Assembly: GCF_004522175.1 (NCBI RefSeq)
Contig: NZ_SDEB01000003.1
Span: 167,867-231,866 of the forward strand
From: Paracoccus ravus
GTDB taxonomy: Bacteria > Pseudomonadota > Alphaproteobacteria > Rhodobacterales > Rhodobacteraceae
Length of the DNA: 64,000 bases
Direction of reading: 5' to 3'
Shown: one piece after another, positions 36,297-44,787 of the stretch
Numbering within the stretch: position 1 is the stretch's first letter
Layout of the letters: each line of letters begins with the position of its first letter
Notes under the pieces: generated by a model
Database searches by the model: none
What the model was told of the DNA's origin: nothing
Seen by the model: only the letters and a program-made list of their open reading frames with translations
Made by a program: the position numbers and the translations under genes

Positions 36297-37190
36297 TCAT
36301 CCCCGGCTGCCGCGCCCGCGCCGGAAGAGCCGGGCCTGTGCATAGAGCACTTCCAGGCGCTCCATCCGGTCGCGAGTCGTGGGCCAGTTGCGCTCTTGCA
36401 CGGCGGCCAGAAAGGTCTCGACGAGAACCAGCAGCGCCACGGTGCTGTCCCAGGCCGAGGGAACCTCGATCTGGGCCGAAAACCGAAAGCGGGCCAGATC
36501 CGCTACGGGGCTGGTCCAGGGGTCGGTGAACAGCACGATCTCGGCCCCGCAATCGGCGGCGAGCTCGCAGATTTGCAGGACCCCGGATTCGTAGCGTCGG
36601 ATGTCAAAGACGATCAGCACGTCACCGCGCCTGAGATCCAGAAGCGCCGGGGGCCAGGCCGAGGACAGTGCCGGGAGCGCCGCCACCCCCGGCCGCACGA
36701 TGCCAAGCTGGCGCACCAGATAATCCGCGAGCGCATGGGTGATCCGCCCGCCGGTGACCCGCAGCTGGCGTTGCGGATCGGCGAGAAGATCGGCGCAGGC
36801 ATCGAATTCGGCATGGTCGATCCGGCCCAGCGTGGAGGTCAGATTGGCCAGAACCGCATCCGCAAAACGGTTGAGGATATGGCTGCCCGGCACGCCTTGG
36901 GTCCAGCGCTCATGCTTGGCGAGGGGGGATTCCAGCCTTGTCTCGACCTCGTGACGCAACTGGCTCTGGAAATCGGGATAGCCGCGGAAGCCCAGTTTCT
37001 GGACAAGCCGCAGAACGGTCGGGGTCGAAATGCCAGCCTCCTTGGCCAGATGCGGCATCGAGAAAAGGCCCGCAACCGGATAATGGCGCATGAGGTGGTC
37101 GGCCAACAGCCGCTCGGCCGGGCTGAGCAGGTCATAGCGCGCGGTGATGCGCTGCTCGATCTGTTCGGAACCGGCCGCATCCTGAGGCAT
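36297..37190 (-). CDS. RpiR-family transcriptional regulator
   Basis: A 297-residue regulator. The N-terminal HTH_6 domain (LSPAERLLADHLMRHY, MPHLAKEAGISTPTVLRLVQ) is followed by a SIS sugar-phosphate-type domain (about residues 120-270; VLIVFDIRRYESGVLQICEL and IVLFTDPWTSP). GAGGGAC precedes the ATG at 37190. It diverges from the TRAP-transporter/ligase operon and is the likely controller of it. The effector could be a phosphorylated or acidic intermediate; none is evident. Confidence 0.9.
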   Translation of the reverse strand: MPQDAAGSEQIEQRITARYDLLSPAERLLADHLMRHYPVAGLFSMPHLAKEAGISTPTVLRLVQKLGFRGYPDFQSQLRHEVETRLESPLAKHERWTQGVPGSHILNRFADAVLANLTSTLGRIDHAEFDACADLLADPQRQLRVTGGRITHALADYLVRQLGIVRPGVAALPALSSAWPPALLDLRRGDVLIVFDIRRYESGVLQICELAADCGAEIVLFTDPWTSPVADLARFRFSAQIEVPSAWDSTVALLVLVETFLAAVQERNWPTTRDRMERLEVLYAQARLFRRGRGSRG

Positions 37191-37391
37191 CGCGCTTGTC
37201 CCTCCGGCCGCGCTGGTGGTTAAGATCGTAACAGCACTGGCGAACTCTGAAAAAATATTGACAGAGCCTGCGGCCCTGCGCCAGCCTGAACCCGCTGGGG
37301 AGCGCCGAATGTCTGATCTTGCGTCATTTTTCGGGATTTCATGGTTCGGGAGTCGCGGTCTGTCCGTGCCGGCCCGTTCGGGAGAGGCATG
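37191..37391. promoter_or_regulatory. Divergent rpiR / TRAP operon promoter region
   Basis: The 201-base gap contains an AT-rich core around 37245-37265. There TCTG-N12-CAGA forms a short dyad over CTGAAAAAATATTGACAG, with TTGACA at 37258-37263 usable as a -35 box for the + strand operon. It is a plausible RpiR binding region. Confidence 0.45.
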
Positions 37392-37928
37392 ATGCCGGGC
37401 TGGGCCATCGCCTATGTCAGGCGCATCGAGGCGCTGAATTATCGCGTCGGTCGGCTGGCGATGTATCTGCTGTTTGTCATCATGGGGATTTTGCTGTGGT
37501 CCTCGGTGACGAAGATCCTGAAGGTTCCGTCGCTCTGGACGCTGGAAATGGCTCAGTTCACGCTCGTCGCCTATTATCTGCTGGGTGCGCCCTATTCGAT
37601 GCAGATGGGCGCGAATGTGCGAATGGACCTGCTTTATGCGCGGATGCCGGTGCGGCGGCAGGCGGTCTGTGACATGTTCACCGTGTTTTGCCTGATCTTC
37701 TATCTTGGGGTGATGCTCTGGGGGGCGGTCGATTCCACCGCCTATAGCCTGAGCATCGGCGAACGCGCCCCCAGCGCATGGCGGCCGCCGCTTTGGCCGA
37801 TCAAGCTGGTGATCTCTTTGGCCTTCTTCCTGCTGCTCTTGCAGGCGGTTGCGCATCTGATCCGGGACGTCGCGATCATCCGGGGTGTCGATATTCCCCT
37901 GCCGTTCAAGGGCGGGGTCGGTCGTTGA
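37392..37928 (+). CDS. TRAP transporter small permease (DctQ-like)
   Basis: A 178-residue membrane protein with four predicted helices (LAMYLLFVIMGILLWSS, FTLVAYYLLGAPYSM, VFCLIFYLGVMLWGAV, LVISLAFFLLLLQAV). The arrangement and the MGANVRMDLLY segment after helix 2 are typical of DctQ. GGGAGAGG sits ahead of two adjacent ATG codons (37389 and 37392); spacing favours the second. Its stop overlaps the TTG start of the large permease gene. Confidence 0.9.
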   Translation: MPGWAIAYVRRIEALNYRVGRLAMYLLFVIMGILLWSSVTKILKVPSLWTLEMAQFTLVAYYLLGAPYSMQMGANVRMDLLYARMPVRRQAVCDMFTVFCLIFYLGVMLWGAVDSTAYSLSIGERAPSAWRPPLWPIKLVISLAFFLLLLQAVAHLIRDVAIIRGVDIPLPFKGGVGR

Positions 37929-39250
37929 GCTACGAATTGATCGCCACGCTGATGTTCTCGACCATGCTCCTGATGATGATCACGGGGCAGCGGGTCTTTG
38001 GCGCGATCGGCTTTGTCGCGGTGGTCGCGGCGCTGGCGCTTTGGGGGCCGGGCGGGACGGATATGGGCTTTTCCGCCGTGATGAAGGTGATGAAGTGGAA
38101 CGCGCTGCTGACGCTGCCGATGTTCGTCTTCATGGGCTATGTCATGTCGGAATCGCGCCTCGCCGAGGATCTCTACCGGATGTTCCATGTCTGGTTCGGT
38201 CCCTTGCCGGGGGGGCTTGCCATCGGGACGATCCTTCTGATGGTGATGATCTCGGCGATGAACGGGCTTTCCGTCGCGGGCATGGCGATAGGTGCCACCA
38301 TCGCTCTGCCCGAACTGGTCAAGCAGCGCTATGACAAGCCGATGATCTCGGGGGTGATCCAGGCCGGGTCGAGCCTTGGCATCCTGATCCCGCCCTCGGT
38401 CGTCTTGGTGCTTTATTCGCTGATCGCGCGCCAACCCGTCAGCCAGCTTTGGTTGGCAGGCATCGGTCCGGGACTGCTGATGGCCGCGCTGTTCATCGTC
38501 TATATCCTGATCCGCACCAAGCTTAACCCGGCGCTTGCCCCTCCCTTGCCCGCCGAGGAGCGCGCCGCAATCACCTGGCCCGAGCGCTTCGCGCTGCTGC
38601 GGTCGGGCATTCTGCCACTGGTCATCTTTGCCGCGATGATGATCCCCTTCGTCAAGGGCTGGACATCGCTTACCGAAAGCAGCGTGATCGGCGCGCTTGC
38701 CGCTGTCGCCGCCGCCATCATCAAGGGCCGCTTCACAAAGCAGGTCTTCGAGGTCGCCACGCGCCAGACCCTCGCCATCACCTGCATGTTCATGCTGATC
38801 ATCATGGCGGCGCTGAGCTTCGGCGCGGTCTTTGACGGCTTGGGCGCGGGCCGGGCCATCGAGAACCTGTTCCTGCAGGAAATGCACCTGACGCCGCTGC
38901 AGGTGCTGCTGCTGATGCAGGCCTCGTTCCTGATCATGGGGATGTTCCTTGACGATACCGCCATGCTGGTCATCGTCGCGCCGATCTATGTGACCTTGGC
39001 GCGCAGCCTAGGATTCGATCTGGTCTGGTACGGCATCCTTTATACCATCACCTGCCAGATCGCCTATCTGACGCCGCCCTTCGGCTATAACCTGTTCCTG
39101 ATGCGCGCCATGGCCCCGAGCGATTTCACCTTGGGCGTGATCTACCGCTCGGTCCTGCCCTTCGTGATGATCATGCTGCTGACCTTGGTGCTGGTCATCG
39201 CCTTTCCCGGCATCGCCATGTGGCTGCCGCATTCGATCTACGGACAATAA
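37925..39250 (+). CDS. TRAP transporter large permease (DctM-like)
   Basis: A 441-residue integral membrane protein with about twelve hydrophobic helices, including the DctM motifs GSSLGILIPPSVVLVLYSL and MFLDDTAMLVIVAPIY. A TTG start at 37925, overlapping the upstream stop as TTGA, is the only start that preserves the normal N-terminus (SYELIATLMF). With DctQ and the periplasmic protein that follows it forms a sodium-driven importer. Confidence 0.93.
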   Translation: MSYELIATLMFSTMLLMMITGQRVFGAIGFVAVVAALALWGPGGTDMGFSAVMKVMKWNALLTLPMFVFMGYVMSESRLAEDLYRMFHVWFGPLPGGLAIGTILLMVMISAMNGLSVAGMAIGATIALPELVKQRYDKPMISGVIQAGSSLGILIPPSVVLVLYSLIARQPVSQLWLAGIGPGLLMAALFIVYILIRTKLNPALAPPLPAEERAAITWPERFALLRSGILPLVIFAAMMIPFVKGWTSLTESSVIGALAAVAAAIIKGRFTKQVFEVATRQTLAITCMFMLIIMAALSFGAVFDGLGAGRAIENLFLQEMHLTPLQVLLLMQASFLIMGMFLDDTAMLVIVAPIYVTLARSLGFDLVWYGILYTITCQIAYLTPPFGYNLFLMRAMAPSDFTLGVIYRSVLPFVMIMLLTLVLVIAFPGIAMWLPHSIYGQ

Positions 39251-39270
39251 AACCAACAGGGAGAATGAAG

Positions 39271-40308
39271 ATGACGACCAGACGAGTTTTCCTGACCTCG
39301 GGCGCGCTTGCGGCCGGTGCCAGCGCGCTTGCCGCGCCTGCCATCGCACAGGGCGCGCCCCTGAAATGGCGGATGCAGACCTATGCCGGGGCGACGCTCG
39401 GCGCGCATGTCTGCAAGCCCGCGATCGACGCCTTCAACAAGATCGCCAATGGCCAGATGGAGATCGAGCTCTTCTATGCCGACCAGCTCGTGCCCACGGC
39501 CGAACTGTTCCGCGCCATGCAGAACGGCACGATCGACGCGGTGCAATCCGACGATGACAGCATGGCGAGCCCGACCGAGGTCACCGTCTTTGGCGGCTAT
39601 TTCCCCTTCGCGCTGCGCTACTCGCTCGATGTGCCGGCGCTCTTCAACCATTACGGGCTCGATGAGATCTGGAAGGAGGAATATGCCAAGCAGGGCATCC
39701 AGCATATCTCGGCCGGGTCGTGGGACCCCTGCAACTTCGCGACCAAGCAGCCGATCAACAGCCTCGAAGATCTCAAGGGCAAGCGCGTCTTTACCTTCCC
39801 GACAGCCGGGCGCTTCCTTGCAAAATTCGGCGTCGTGCCTGTCACCCTGCCCTGGGAGGATATCGAGGTCGCCCTGCAGACCGGCGAGCTTGACGGCGTT
39901 GCATGGTCCGGCATCACCGAGGATTACACCGTCGGCTGGGCCGAGGCGACCGGGCATTTCCTGACGAACAGCATCTCGGGCGCGTGGATCGGGCATTTCT
40001 TCGCCAATCAGAAACGCTGGGACGAGGTGCCCGATCACCTCAAGGAACTGATGAAGGCGGTCTTCGACCAGTCGCACTACTACCGCCAACACTGGTATTG
40101 GGCCGGAGAGGCCAAGTTGCGCGTCACCGGCGACAAGATGAAGCTGACCACCATCCCCGCCGCCGAATGGGCGACGGTCGAGGCAGCAGCCAAGGAATTC
40201 TGGGACGAAATCGCCGCAGAATCAGAGATCAAGGCGAAAGTCGTCGCCAAGATCAAGGAATATAACGACTCGATGACCAAGGCCGGTCCGCCCTATCGTG
40301 ACGCGTGA
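39271..40308 (+). CDS. TRAP transporter substrate-binding protein (DctP-like), Tat-type signal
   Basis: A 345-residue periplasmic protein. The N-terminus TTRRVFLTSGALAAGASA looks like a twin-arginine signal, ending near PAIAQG. The mature part has the DctP pattern (AGATLGAHVCKPAIDAFNKI, AMQNGTIDAVQSDDDS, LEDLKGKRVFT). GGGAG upstream fits the ATG at 39271 better than the one at 39265. Tat export suggests folding or cofactor needs before secretion, as seen in several TRAP binding proteins. The ligand is unknown; neighbouring enzymes point to an amine or amino alcohol. Confidence 0.9.
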   Translation: MTTRRVFLTSGALAAGASALAAPAIAQGAPLKWRMQTYAGATLGAHVCKPAIDAFNKIANGQMEIELFYADQLVPTAELFRAMQNGTIDAVQSDDDSMASPTEVTVFGGYFPFALRYSLDVPALFNHYGLDEIWKEEYAKQGIQHISAGSWDPCNFATKQPINSLEDLKGKRVFTFPTAGRFLAKFGVVPVTLPWEDIEVALQTGELDGVAWSGITEDYTVGWAEATGHFLTNSISGAWIGHFFANQKRWDEVPDHLKELMKAVFDQSHYYRQHWYWAGEAKLRVTGDKMKLTTIPAAEWATVEAAAKEFWDEIAAESEIKAKVVAKIKEYNDSMTKAGPPYRDA

Positions 40309-40322
40309 CCTGGCCCAAGGGA

Positions 40323-40339
40323 CGCGCCGCTTTGGCGCG
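40323..40339 (+). other. Intercistronic hairpin between binding-protein and ligase genes
   Basis: A 6-bp stem (CGCGCC / GGCGCG) with a GCTTT loop, 14 bases after the binding-protein stop. There is no U-run, so it is more likely a processing or mRNA-stabilising element than a full terminator. Confidence 0.45.
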
Positions 40340-40359
40340 CCCGAATTCAAAGGTGAAGA

Positions 40360-41718
40360 ATGCCTGCCAATCTTGATTTCGATGCCCTGAAAGCCGCTGT
40401 TGCCAGTGGCGAGGTGGATACCGTCGTGGTTGCCCTGATCGACATGCAGGGCCGCCTGATGGGTAAGCGCTTCCATGCCCAGCATTTCATCGAAAACCCG
40501 CATGAGACTCATTGCTGCAATTACCTTCTGGCGACCGATCTCGAAATGGAGACGGTGCAGGGGTACAAGGCGACCAGCTGGGCCTCGGGCTATGGCGATT
40601 ACGTGATGAAGCCCGATCTTGCGACGCTGCGCCGCGTGCCTTGGTCTCCGGGTACGGCGCTTTGTCTGGCCGATCTTTACGACCATCACGGCGCGCCCGT
40701 CCCTCATGCCCCGCGCAATATCCTGCGCCGCCAGATTGATCGCGCCGAGGCCATGGGCTTCACGCCGATGATGGCGACCGAGCTGGAGTTCTTCCTTTTC
40801 ACCAAGGGCTACAAGGAGCTTTTCGACGACGGCTATCGCGGCCTTGTCCCGACCGCCCGCTTCAATGTCGATTACGGGCTGACAGGGACCTTTGCCGAGG
40901 AACCCTTGATGCGCGCCTTGCGCAATGGGCTTTATGGCGCGGGCATCCCGGTCGAGAATACCAAGGGCGAGGCTGAGGCCGGGCAGCACGAGGTCAATGT
41001 CAAATATTCCGACGCGATGGATACGGCAGACATGCATGTCATCGTCAAATCGGCCACCAAGGAAATCGCGCAACTTCACGGCCAATCCGCGACCTTCATG
41101 GCGAAATACGCCCATGGCAAGGCGGGCTCGTCGAGCCATGTCCACCAGTCGCTGTTCCGGGACGGGGCGAATGCCTTTCATGACCCGGACGCGCCACATG
41201 GCATGTCCAGGCTGATGCAAAGCTACCTCGCCGGACAACTGACCCGTGCGCGCGAGTTGACCTATTTCCTTGCGCCATATGTCAACAGTTACAAGCGCTT
41301 CGTGACCGGGCTTTTCGCGCCGACCCGCGCGGTCTGGTCCATCGACAACCGCACCGCCGGTTTCCGCGTCTGCGGCGAGGAGAGCCGCGCGATCCGCGTC
41401 GAATGCCGCATCGGCGGCTCGGACCTGAACCCCTATCTGGCCTGCGCCGCGCTTCTGGCGGCGGGTCTCGATGGGATCGAAAAGGGTATGGAATTGGAGT
41501 CCGCCGTCTCGGGCGACATCTATGGCGCGCAGGCCGCCCGCGAGATTCCCAAAACCCTTGGCGCAGCCGCCGAGACGCTGAACGGCTCGGCCATGCTGCG
41601 CGCGGCATTCGGCGATGAGGTGGTCGAGCATTATCTGCATGCCGCCCATTGGGAGCTTGAGGAACAGAACCGCGTCGTGACCGATTGGGAGGTTTCCCGT
41701 GGCTTCGAGCGCGCCTGA
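40360..41718 (+). CDS. Glutamine-synthetase-family gamma-glutamyl ligase
   Basis: A 452-residue member of the glutamine synthetase fold, related to PuuA and other gamma-glutamyl-amine ligases. An N-terminal beta-grasp domain (VVVALIDMQGRLMGKRF) is followed by the catalytic domain with ATELEFFLF, the metal and glutamate site GEAEAGQHEVNVKY, the ATP segment GSSSHVHQSLF and the arginine motif SRAIRVECRIGGSDLNPY. It would join glutamate to an amine with ATP. Aldehyde and alcohol dehydrogenase genes follow in the same operon. True assimilatory glutamine synthetase is unlikely because of this context. Confidence 0.87.
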   Translation: MPANLDFDALKAAVASGEVDTVVVALIDMQGRLMGKRFHAQHFIENPHETHCCNYLLATDLEMETVQGYKATSWASGYGDYVMKPDLATLRRVPWSPGTALCLADLYDHHGAPVPHAPRNILRRQIDRAEAMGFTPMMATELEFFLFTKGYKELFDDGYRGLVPTARFNVDYGLTGTFAEEPLMRALRNGLYGAGIPVENTKGEAEAGQHEVNVKYSDAMDTADMHVIVKSATKEIAQLHGQSATFMAKYAHGKAGSSSHVHQSLFRDGANAFHDPDAPHGMSRLMQSYLAGQLTRARELTYFLAPYVNSYKRFVTGLFAPTRAVWSIDNRTAGFRVCGEESRAIRVECRIGGSDLNPYLACAALLAAGLDGIEKGMELESAVSGDIYGAQAAREIPKTLGAAAETLNGSAMLRAAFGDEVVEHYLHAAHWELEEQNRVVTDWEVSRGFERA

Positions 41719-41729
41719 ACGAGGATGAG

Positions 41730-43118
41730 ATGACCCAGACAATCAAGCTGATTTCCCCCGTCAATGGCGAGGTCTATGCCGAGCGCCCGGTCCTGTCCGC
41801 CATCGAGGCGCAGGATGCCGTCGCCCGCGCGCGCGCCGCACAAAGCGAATGGGCGGCGCGGCCCTTGGCGGAGCGCATCGGGCTGGTCCAAGCCGGCATC
41901 GAGACTCTCAATCGCATGAAAGCTGACATCGTACAGGAACTTGCCGGGCAGATCGGTCGCCCCATCCGCTATGGTGGCGAATTCGGGGGTGTAAACGAGC
42001 GCGCGGACTATATGGCAAGCATCGCCGAAGACACCCTTGCTCCGACCGTGGTCGAAGAGAGTGACCGCTTCCGCCGCGAAATCCGGCGCGAACCTGTCGG
42101 GGTCGTCTTTGTCATTGCGCCTTGGAATTATCCGTTTCTGACCGCGCTCAACACGATCGTTCCGGCGCTGATCGCGGGAAATACGGTGATCCTGAAACAT
42201 GCCAGCCAGACCCTTCTGGCTGGTGAACGCATCGCCGAAGCTATGGCGCAGGTCGGAATCCCAGAGGGCGTGTTCCAGAATGTGGTTCTGGATCACGATA
42301 CGACCGAAGAGCTGATCGCATCCCGCAGCTTCGGTTTCGTGAATTTCACCGGCTCGGTCAAAGGCGGGCAGGCGATCGAGCGCGCGGCGGCAGGGACATT
42401 CACCGCGACCGGGCTGGAACTGGGGGGTAAAGACCCCGGCTATGTTCGCGCCGATGCTGATCTGGATGCGGCGGTCGATGGGCTGATGGATGGCGCGATG
42501 TTCAATAGCGGCCAATGCTGCTGTGGCATCGAGCGCATCTATGTCCATGAGACCCTATATGACGCCTTTGTCGAAAAGGCGGTCACTTGGGTCAAGGCGC
42601 AGCGGCTTGGCAATCCCTTCGACCCCGAGACGACGATGGGTCCGATGGCGCATCGCCGCTTTGCCGAGGTCGTCCGCAGCCAGATCGCGGACGCCATTGC
42701 CGATGGCGCGATACCGCTCATCGATCCGGAGGCTTTCCCGGCGGACGATGGCGGGGCCTATCTTGCGCCGCAGATCCTCGTGAATGTGCATCACGATATG
42801 CGGGTGATGCGCGAGGAAAGCTTCGGCCCCGTGGTCGGCATCATGCCCGTTTCGGGTGACGATGAGGCCATCGCGCTGATGAATGACTGCGATTACGGGC
42901 TGACGGCCTCGATCTGGACCGCCGATCCCGAGGCGGCCTCGGAGATTGGCGCGCGGCTCGAGACCGGCACCGTTTTCATGAACCGCTGCGACTATCTCGA
43001 CCCGGCGCTTTGCTGGACGGGCTGCAAGGATACCGGGCGGGGGGCCGCGCTCTCGGCGCTCGGTTACCTCTCGGTGACGCGGCCGAAATCCTACCATCTG
43101 AAAAAGGTCACGACATGA
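41730..43118 (+). CDS. Aldehyde dehydrogenase family protein
   Basis: A 462-residue aldehyde dehydrogenase. The cofactor segment APWNYPFLTALNTIVPAL, LELGGKDPGYV with the general base and NSGQCCCGIERIYV with the nucleophile are intact; three cysteines in a row are seen at the active site. It ends atypically (TRPKSYHLKKVTT). GAGG precedes the ATG 12 bases after the ligase stop. The following alcohol dehydrogenase gene overlaps by ATGA, so the pair probably oxidises an alcohol through its aldehyde to the acid. Confidence 0.92.
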   Translation: MTQTIKLISPVNGEVYAERPVLSAIEAQDAVARARAAQSEWAARPLAERIGLVQAGIETLNRMKADIVQELAGQIGRPIRYGGEFGGVNERADYMASIAEDTLAPTVVEESDRFRREIRREPVGVVFVIAPWNYPFLTALNTIVPALIAGNTVILKHASQTLLAGERIAEAMAQVGIPEGVFQNVVLDHDTTEELIASRSFGFVNFTGSVKGGQAIERAAAGTFTATGLELGGKDPGYVRADADLDAAVDGLMDGAMFNSGQCCCGIERIYVHETLYDAFVEKAVTWVKAQRLGNPFDPETTMGPMAHRRFAEVVRSQIADAIADGAIPLIDPEAFPADDGGAYLAPQILVNVHHDMRVMREESFGPVVGIMPVSGDDEAIALMNDCDYGLTASIWTADPEAASEIGARLETGTVFMNRCDYLDPALCWTGCKDTGRGAALSALGYLSVTRPKSYHLKKVTT

Positions 43119-44260
43119 GCTTGCGCGCCAATTGGTCCTATCCGACCGCAGTCAAATTCGGGGCGGGCCGCATCGCGGAACTTGCCGAGCAGTGCAGGGC
43201 CACGGGCATTGCGCGCCCTTTGCTCGTCACCGACAAGGCGCTGGCCGCGCTGCCGATCACGGCGGCGGCTCTGGATGTGCTGGAGGGCGCAGGGCTTGGT
43301 CGCGCGATCTTCAGCGAGGTCGATCCCAACCCGAACGAGCACAACCTTGCGGCGGGCATCGCGGCCTATAAGGCGGGCGGGCATGACGGGGTGGTCTGCT
43401 TTGGCGGCGGCTCGGCTCTGGATCTGGGCAAGCTGGTCGCCCTGATGGTAGGGCAAAGCATCCCGGTCTGGGATCTCGAGGATATCGGCGACTGGTGGAC
43501 CCGCGCCGATGCGTCGAAAGTCGCGCCGATCATAGCCGTGCCGACGACGGCGGGGACGGGCTCCGAGGTGGGGCGGGCAGGGGTCCTGACCAATTCCGCG
43601 ACCCATAAGAAAAAGATCATCTTCCACCCCAAACTGATGCCCTCGGTCACGATCTGCGACCCGGAACTGACCGTGGGCATGCCTGGCGCGATCACCGCCG
43701 GAACCGGGATGGACGCATTTGCCCATTGCCTCGAGGCCTATTGCAGCCCGTTCTTCCACCCGATGAGCCAGGGCATCGCGCTGGAGGGAATGCGTCTCGT
43801 CAATGAATACCTGCCCCGCGCCTATGCCAAACCGGATGATCTTGAGGCACGCGCCCAGATGATGGCCGCCGCCGCGATGGGCGCGGTCGCCTTCCAGAAG
43901 GGACTTGGCGCGATCCATAGCCTGAGCCATCCGGTCGGTGCGGTTTACGGCACGCATCACGGCACCACAAATGCGGTCGTCATGCCCATGGTGCTGGATT
44001 TCAACCGTTCGGCCATCGACTCTCGACTTGCTCAGGCCGCCGCCTATCTGGGCATTGCGGGAGGCTTTGACGGGTTCCGCGCGCGGGTGATGGAGCTTCG
44101 AGATGAACTCGGCATCCCGGCAAGCCTCACCGCGCTTGGCGTGACGGCGGATCGGCTGGATGAACTGACCGAGATGGCGCTGGAGGACCCGTCCTGCGGC
44201 GGCAATCCCGTCGAGATGACGCGCGAGAATACCCGCGCCTTGTTCGAACTCTGCCTCTGA
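43115..44260 (+). CDS. Iron-containing alcohol dehydrogenase
   Basis: A 381-residue group III (Fe-dependent) alcohol dehydrogenase. The NAD segment GVVCFGGGSALDLGKLVA and PTTAGTGSEVGRAGVL are followed by metal ligands in DAFAHCLEAYCSP and GAIHSLSHPVGAVYGTHHG. It overlaps the aldehyde dehydrogenase stop. In the operon it would oxidise the hydroxyl group of the glutamylated or free substrate. It is the last gene of the unit; no clear terminator follows. Confidence 0.94.
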   Translation: MSLRANWSYPTAVKFGAGRIAELAEQCRATGIARPLLVTDKALAALPITAAALDVLEGAGLGRAIFSEVDPNPNEHNLAAGIAAYKAGGHDGVVCFGGGSALDLGKLVALMVGQSIPVWDLEDIGDWWTRADASKVAPIIAVPTTAGTGSEVGRAGVLTNSATHKKKIIFHPKLMPSVTICDPELTVGMPGAITAGTGMDAFAHCLEAYCSPFFHPMSQGIALEGMRLVNEYLPRAYAKPDDLEARAQMMAAAAMGAVAFQKGLGAIHSLSHPVGAVYGTHHGTTNAVVMPMVLDFNRSAIDSRLAQAAAYLGIAGGFDGFRARVMELRDELGIPASLTALGVTADRLDELTEMALEDPSCGGNPVEMTRENTRALFELCL

Positions 44261-44331
44261 GGCGGAACCAAAATTCGGTGAACAAGGTCAGCGCATTGGT
44301 CGCGCAAGCGATGTGAGCAAGGCGCATGGGG

Positions 44332-44451
44332 TCTGATGACGACCCCGTAGCCGACCGGTCGGAAGATTGGTCGGCGCGAGACGATCTGCGCGACATGCTC
44401 GATGCAGTCCTCTATGGCGCGACAGGTGGATGAGAGTGGCGTCTGCTGCCG
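44332..44451 (+). pseudogene. Remnant of an IS5-family transposase (N-terminal fragment)
   Basis: Frame 1 reads DDLRDMLDAVLYGATGG, then a TGA stop, then EWRLLP. This aligns without gaps with the DLREVxNAxLYxxxTGCxWRxLP segment found near the N-terminus of IS5-type transposases; the stop replaces the usual Cys codon. The rest of the 44261-44787 gap gives no continuous match, so the element is badly decayed. No other gene is supported in this 527-base stretch. Confidence 0.55.
44351..44362. promoter_or_regulatory. Second copy of the PaaR-like palindrome core
   Basis: CCGACCGGTCGG is a perfect 12-bp palindrome identical to the core of the site at 9035-9048. It lies inside the IS5 remnant and about 430 bases before the next start codon, so it is probably fortuitous, but it is the only other copy I noticed. 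Confidence 0.3.
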
Positions 44452-44787
44452 AGCGCTCCCCTTCGCTTTTCTCGGCGAGATGAAATACGTCGCGATGACG
44501 CCGGCAAGCGGATCACGGGCCGGAACCGCCGTTTTTTTGTCGCCCCATTTCCGTGCACGACGCGGATATTCAGGGTTACGGGGCGCGGGCAGACCTGCTG
44601 AAAGCCATCCCAGTGGCCTCTCGCAAATCGCGCTAGGTCCTTGCCGATGGCAGCCATGCCGACCCCAAACCGCATGGGTCTTGAAAAGGTCGGACGCTAA
44701 CCGGGCTCTCAGAGCCTGCCCGCCCACTTGCCGTTTGCCAAAGGGCCGCTATCTTGGCCGCAGGAACAGGCTCGGGATGAGGTCGAA

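Noticed and set aside
44044..44727. A 227-residue open frame on the - strand across the gap after the alcohol dehydrogenase gene.
   Set aside because: It overlaps the 3' end of the dehydrogenase gene, has no recognisable domain and no ribosome site; the IS5 remnant on the + strand explains the region better.
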